Shown here: piece after piece, positions 59,005 through 64,000 of the stretch
Numbering within the stretch: the first letter of the stretch is position 1
Layout: each line of letters opens with the position of its first letter
Notes under the pieces: model-generated
Database searches by the model: none
What the model saw: the letters and a program-made list of their open reading frames with translations, nothing else
Told to the model about the DNA's origin: nothing
Assembly (NCBI GenBank): GCA_029449235.1
Contig: JANATG010000004.1
Location: forward strand, 1,054,001-1,118,000
Direction of reading: 5' to 3'
Length of the DNA: 64,000 nt
From: Linnemannia schmuckeri
Taxonomy: Eukaryota; Mortierellomycota; Mortierellomycetes; Mortierellales; Mortierellaceae
Translations under genes and position numbers: made by a program

Positions 59005-59014
59005 TATATAAAAG
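59005..59014 (+). promoter_or_regulatory. TATA box of the zinc-finger gene
   Basis: TATATAAAAG on the + strand, followed by leader-like C/A/T-rich sequence and a spliceable leader. If transcription starts about 30 nt downstream, the mRNA begins near 59035-59045. Position and motif support it; the start site is not measured. Confidence 0.55.
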
Positions 59015-59034
59015 GACATAATCAAGCACCACCC

Positions 59035-60508
59035 AAGAGAATGGGAGAAGAGAAAGGGATACGGAATCACCTTTTCTTTCTTATTTTTTACACTTTTACA
59101 CATTCTTACTACTACCACTACCTACTACTTCTTACTTCTACTTACTACCACTACTACCCTTCTTCATCTACAACACATACAAACACATACACTTCAGCAT
59201 CCACACCACATCCTTCCACACATCGAATCACAAAATCGCAAATTTTGTACATTTTCCTAGTTGGCCTTTCTACATCCAGAATCTGATTCGATCCCTCCAC
59301 CCCCATTTATGACCTATAGTCCTACCCCATCCATACATCCATAATTGACTGGCTTCTACTGTCCTCATTTTTTTTTTTTATTTTCCACCTCTATCCTCAC
59401 GTCCAAGCATTTTTCTTTTTATTTCTCACTCCCAACAAAGACGCTACTTTTCTTTATCGGTCACGATCGATTGCTTCCTCTCTTCTCGTTCACTCATTTT
59501 TTATTTGGCCAATTACCGCCAGTCTCGATCCTCTCTTTCCTCTTTTTCTTCAATTCCGTTGGAACCTGCACCAAACAGCTGCCTTTTCCTCCCCTCTCAA
59601 TCGCACATACATCCTCTCCCTCCAAAAGACCACGGGCAAGAACCAGCCAACCAGTTCTTAAAACAAAAGGTGAGTAAAATGAGTGATATCAAAGACCCCT
59701 TTTGTCCTTTGTTTCCCCTCTCGGCCAAGCGGCCACGCGGTCGCCTATCTCAACGGTCGCTCGTCATTGCTTGTCGTTCACTTCACTCTCCTCTTCCCCT
59801 CTCCCTTCCCCAGTTCACCCCCTCGTTTTTTTTCTCTTTTGCTTTTTGAATGATTTCGGTGGTTGAATATTTTTTTTCTTTGTTCTGTTCAATGGTCGTT
59901 ATGCTGCCTGTTGTGTGTGTTTGTTTTTGTTGTGTTGTACACTTATGTCTTGTCCTCTGTCTGTGTGCCTGCATGGATTGGACTGACTTTTTTGACGAAC
60001 AGACAGACGAGTCAGTCAGTCAATCAAGTCAGTCTGTGTTCTGTTTGCTATTTGTATATGTGTGGGAGCCCTTTTCTCTCTTTTTCCTTTCTCTCTTCTC
60101 TCTTCTCTTTGTTTGTTGTCTCTGTTGTCATCCTGCTGCAGCACCGTCTCCTAACAAACAAACTTTTTTTCTTCTCCCTCTCTTTTCCTTCCCCCCTTTC
60201 TTTCTTTTCCCTTCCCTTTCCTTTCTTTCTTCCTTCTTTTCTATTTTCTTCCCTCTTTCTGTTTTCTTCCCATTGCTCGCCTTGTTCGGCCACCTGTCAT
60301 TCCTCCTTCTTGACTTCCTCCTGACACGACCAATTCCTTCTTTCCTTCCTCCCCCTCTGTCATCCCACACTCGTTCCTGATGCAGATTGCCTCGTCTTCC
60401 CCTATTCCTTGACATTTTTTTTTTACTCTCACGACCATCCCACCCGCACAATCCACCCTATTACCAGCTACCTTACCTTAGCAACGCATATATTCAACTC
60501 CCTCGGCC
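59035..60508 (+). promoter_or_regulatory. 5' leader of the zinc-finger gene with a 716-nt intron
   Basis: A strong donor AAAAG|GTGAGT ends a leader exon at 59669, and GATGCAG ends an intron at 60385; 124 nt of second leader exon then reach the ATG at 60509. The leader is rich in CTA/CTT and CACA tracts. It has upstream ATGs, including one at 59041 that would open an 81-codon frame if included. The intron is inferred from splice motifs only. Confidence 0.5.
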
Positions 60509-63500
60509 ATGCATTCCAACAACACCCAGGTCCAGGTTCAAATCCCTGCCTATTACTCCCTCGGATCCGTCGCCATCAACGGTGACCTTGGTTTCAGCGG
60601 CGGCGGAAGCACATCCTTCGACCACAACCAGAGCGCCCACAGTGCCGCCAGTGCCACCACCACCCTCCACCCCTACAACTTCCCCAGCAACTCTGTCACA
60701 AGCCAGTTCCACCCCCAATCCCATCACAACCACCACCACGTTGCTGCTCAACAGCAACAACAGCAACAAACCCCGGCCTACTCTCAGTCCAATACCTCTT
60801 CTCAGCACTCAAGCAACAACAACAGCAACAACGGCAACAATGCGCCTTCAAGCCACGGATACCAGACTGATCTGCAAAAGCCCCTTGTCCAGCACCACGT
60901 CAACATTGAGCAATCCCCTCACCAGGCTCTTGACGAGAACTTGATGACGCCTCTTATCAACCGTCAGCTCAACAACCAGCACTCTAGCAACTACCACGCC
61001 CCTTACAACTACCACAACCACCACCACAACAACCACAGCTCATCCAAGCAGCAGCAGCAGCAGCAGCAACAGCTTCGCTCGCCTACGTCGACACCTGCAC
61101 CCACAACGGCTTCGACCTTGACCACGGTCTCTTCGGCCTCCACACCCTCGCTCTCTTCTCCTTCAACATTGCAGAGCAGCCAGGATTATTCATATACGGC
61201 CGATAGCAACAACCGTCAGACCTCACCCATTTCGACTGCTTCCCCCGCTTCATCGACTGCTACCTCAAACTCGTTCCACATCCCAGCGTCTCCCGACCAA
61301 TTGACCATTGGCCCCGCCGGACTGACCCAGGCCATGTCCACATGGACATCCAGCAATGGTAATACGTCGGACCTCTTTTTTTCTTGTATTATGCTCAATG
61401 TATGACCCATATGGTTTTACTTTTGGTTTCTTGTTTGCCCCCACTCCCCTTGCTCCCCTTGCTCTCTCCTCCCCTCCCTTTTCCCACTCTCCCACATAGA
61501 GGCACACACATGCGGATCCCCTAAAATACAACGAGGGCTCTCTTTCACCCTTTCTCTCCAGTCTCTCGCTCTTGCGGCTCTTGAGCCTAAAAAGGCTGGC
61601 TATAATGTGCTCCCTGCACGAAATCTCATCATCATTCTGCATATCCCGTATCGCCCTTTTGGCATATTCTATATACAAAATAGGCTCAATGAACCAGCAG
61701 CAAGAGTCTACCCACTCTGGCTCTGCTCCTTCATCTTCTGCTGCCGCTGCTGCACGCGAGTACGTCTCGCTTGGATACAATGATTCTCCCAAATCGGCTC
61801 GGCCGCCCTACTATCCCCAGCAGCAAGGTTCGCCTCTCTATAGGTAAGCAGCCAAAAAGTACCACACCTTCTATTCCCTCCTCTCCTTCAAAACCAACCG
61901 AGCGTCTCTTTCGCCCTAGTTCATTTTAGACTTTTTTGTTGTCGTGTGCGTTGAACATGAAACAGATCGTTCATACTTTCGTTCAAAGTGGCAGTGAATG
62001 ATACCCTTGGAGAAGTGAGCCCTTTTTTACTTCTTCAATTGCGCCTTGACATTGACTGTTTAACAGATAGCTAAGTCATTTTTGACAATGTCTCTCGTTC
62101 GTTATTGTATAAGACATTTGTGCCATGGTTGCCGATCAATTTTTTTTTACTCTTTTTCCTTTTGGCCTCTTTGAATGGCTGACCTTGAATGGATACACTG
62201 TCTCGAACTCTCTTTCTCCTCTCTTTTTCTCTAATTTGTGTATTCCCCCTTTTTTCACTTCTTTGTTATCATTCTAGTCAACAAGAACAGCAGCAGGCAT
62301 GGGTTGCTAGCATGTCTGCCGATGGCTTTTCTCAGCAAGAGATTCTTGGTAGGTTGTTTGTCCTCTATTTTATTTTATAGTTTTATCTGGTTGTGTACAA
62401 GTGCAGTTGGGAGCAAGGATATACCCCAGGTGATATGTGGGAGAAGGGATTGTCCAGGGTGTGAGTCGACTGTTGCACAAAGTTAGTTTTTTGTTGTTTG
62501 TCTTGTCTGTTTTCAAATGGCGTACAAGGGCAGCAACAACAACAACAAGAGCAGCAAACAAGAAGTGAGAAAACAAATAATCCCACGGTCCAACAATTCA
62601 GCCATGTGCTGTGAGGCTGCTCTTTAGTTTTCCTTACACGGCTACTTTCGGGCAGTCCGCTCGTCGCTGATTGGCCAATCGTGCATTGCTTAATGGGCTG
62701 CCTCGGAGGCATCGGGGAACGAAGAGGGGAAGGGAAAGCGGATTGGGCTTCTGCTAACGAAACAACAGCCGGCATCATCACCGTCATCATAAGCTACATC
62801 ATAAGCATCATTGACTCTCCTTCCTCTCCTCCCGACTATCTCTATCGGTTATCTATTTCACTTTTCATTCTTCTGTTTGTTCGCAGCTGGGTTGCAAATG
62901 AAAAAAAGTGGCACCACTCAAATGAGGGGTGAGCCCCGTGTGCCTTGGACAAAAAAATGAAGGGAAAAATAGAAAAGTTTCAATTGCTGAAGGATGAAAA
63001 GGCGATCTTGAACAAAACAAGCCAATCCTGTTTGCACTAGAAGAGTGAGCATTCGCACAAGAAAACTAGGGTTAGGGTTTTCCATAAGCAAGGGCTTATT
63101 GAGCCAACCTCATCTCTAACATTCATCCATCCTTCTAATCTAATAGACCAGGAAAGACAGCAGCAGCCTCATCAGCATCACCAGCGCCAGTATTCCCAAT
63201 CCAATAGAAACTCATATGGCCAGCAGAGCCAGCCCTCTGTGGCAACCCAGCAGACCAGCTTGACCCCAGCAGGTGGCCTCCCTCTCCTGTCACCCTCGAG
63301 CATGCTCTCCTCACCTGACTATCAGTCCTCATCTTACTCGATGAACATGCACGATGCTCCCACCATCATGTCCCACCTCGACTACAACCGCGTCACTCCC
63401 TCTATGCCTTCTCTGTCCTCCACCGCCGGCAATAACAATAATGCCAGCTCGCGCTATGGTCCCATGAGAGCGACCCATCCCAAGAGCCGCCCTCCCTCCG

Positions 63501-64000
63501 TCAGCTCCCTGCGCGACTTTGGCAACAGGACAAGAACCAATTCGGTCAACTCGACCTCGTCCATTTCCTCCAGCGGCGTCTTGAGCTCCTTGGCTACTAC
63601 CTTGGGCTCTGCCACCATTGGCGGTACAGAACTCGCTACCACACCCGAGGAGTACTCCAGACAGCTATTTGACGAAGAGGAGGAGGATTCAGACTCGCCC
63701 ACCACCATCCAGATGCGTCCCCGCTGCAACACTGTGCCAAGAAAGGCCATCGCCGCCCGTGTCTTTGAATGCTCTGTCCCTGGATGCACCAAGGCCTACA
63801 CTCAGCTCCATAATTTGAAGTCACACGAGCGCACCGGCCATACCCCCATCATTAAACTAAAGCCCTTCCACTGCATCATCGAGGGATGCTCCAAGGCCTT
63901 CTCCCAGCGCAAGTCCCTGGCCACGCACATCAAGACCGCCCATGTCGACTTTAAGTTCAAGCCCTTCAAGTGCACCCAGGATGGCTGCACCAAGGCCTAC
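60509..64000 (+). CDS. C2H2 zinc-finger transcription factor (3' end outside window)
   Basis: Sequence-specific DNA-binding protein by its fingers; the orthologue was not recognised. Exons seen: 60509-61358, 61684-61843, 62278-62348, 63147-64000+. The long N-terminal part is low-complexity (His/Asn/Gln/Ser-rich, several Q runs), typical of activation regions. Near the window end are C2H2 fingers with TFIIIA-like long spacing: CSVPGCTKAYTQLHNLKSHE (Zn ligands C, C, H, H in full), CIIEGCSKAFSQRKSLATHI, and the start of a third, CTQDGCTKAY. Before them lies an acidic stretch (RQLFDEEEEDSDSPTT) and a basic SKSRPP-like Ser-rich region. The gene continues to the right. Introns are 325, 434 and 798 nt, longer than elsewhere in the window. 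Confidence 0.85.
63066..63081 (+). promoter_or_regulatory. telobox-like motif in an intron
   Basis: CTAGGGTTAGGGTTTT, nearly two fungal TTAGGG telomere units, inside the third intron of the zinc-finger gene. It matches the kind of site bound by Tbf1-like factors. No binding evidence. Confidence 0.35.

Noticed and set aside
59850..60380. 176-codon Leu/Phe/Ser-rich frame as a membrane protein
   Set aside because: Translation of a T/C-rich stretch that lies within the proposed leader intron; three overlapping frames are equally open.
1..64000. CRISPR array, integrase, transposase, reverse transcriptase, tRNA or rRNA gene
   Set aside because: Looked for on both strands by motif; no regularly spaced repeats, catalytic motifs, B-box-like GGTTCGA with paired arms, or rRNA signature found.

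Overview
The window is a stretch of fungal nuclear chromosome, most likely from an early-diverging filamentous fungus of the Mortierella type. The phylum is an inference. Genes have many short spliceosomal introns (mostly 60-320 nt, GTAAGT-like donors, CTAAC/CTAAT branch-like motifs, TAG/CAG acceptors). Proteins are rich in Gln/Ser/Asn low-complexity segments. The gene set includes families that budding yeast lacks: WDR70, NCBP3, an Integrator subunit 8-like protein and a GDP-fucose-type transporter. No mobile element, CRISPR array, tRNA or rRNA gene was recognised. Layout, left to right: (1) 1-4651 (+), 3' part of a SAC3/GANP mRNA-export scaffold. (2) 5321-6240 (+), a decayed gene for an acidic secreted protein, followed by a 52-nt poly(A). 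(3) 6402-11871 (-), NOT4, the RING E3 of CCR4-NOT, divergent from (4) 12559-15040 (+), WDR70. (5) 15406-15933 (+), a small Cys-rich protein with signal peptide and GPI-like tail. (6) 16146-18302 (+), NOP56. (7) 18879-21820 (+), PEX5 peroxisomal import receptor. (8) 22294-26897 (-), GPI ethanolamine-phosphate transferase 2 (LAS21/GPI7/PIG-G), divergent from (9) 27411-29751 (+), NCBP3. (10) 30653-32341 (-), DUS1 tRNA-dihydrouridine synthase, divergent from (11) 32932-34256 (+), a GDP-fucose transporter-like nucleotide-sugar carrier. (12) 34447-39466 (-), an Integrator subunit 8-like protein, divergent from (13) 39709-47724 (+), MSH2. (14) About 11 kb without a recognisable gene, then (15) 60509-64000+ (+), a C2H2 zinc-finger transcription factor cut by the window end. 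For every gene except two edge-truncated ones and the uncertain first exon of the INTS8-like gene, I fixed exon boundaries by hand so that all junctions keep frame and the coding length is a whole number of codons. The genes are housekeeping genes that do not form one pathway. Several act on RNA (SAC3, NOT4, NOP56, NCBP3, DUS1, INTS8-like), but this looks like chance neighbourhood with shared bidirectional promoters. I found no convincing new multi-gene system. The most unusual architecture is at the right: MSH2 has a 2.8-kb last intron and is followed by a gene-free, simple-sequence-rich 11-kb interval leading to a TATA box, a leader intron and the zinc-finger gene. Other points worth following: twin 37-nt poly-T tracts at two 3' splice sites, a 17-bp hairpin with a telomere-like loop, a NOP56 exon that is only the start codon, 11 WxxxF motifs in PEX5, and a possible mitochondrial extension on DUS1.
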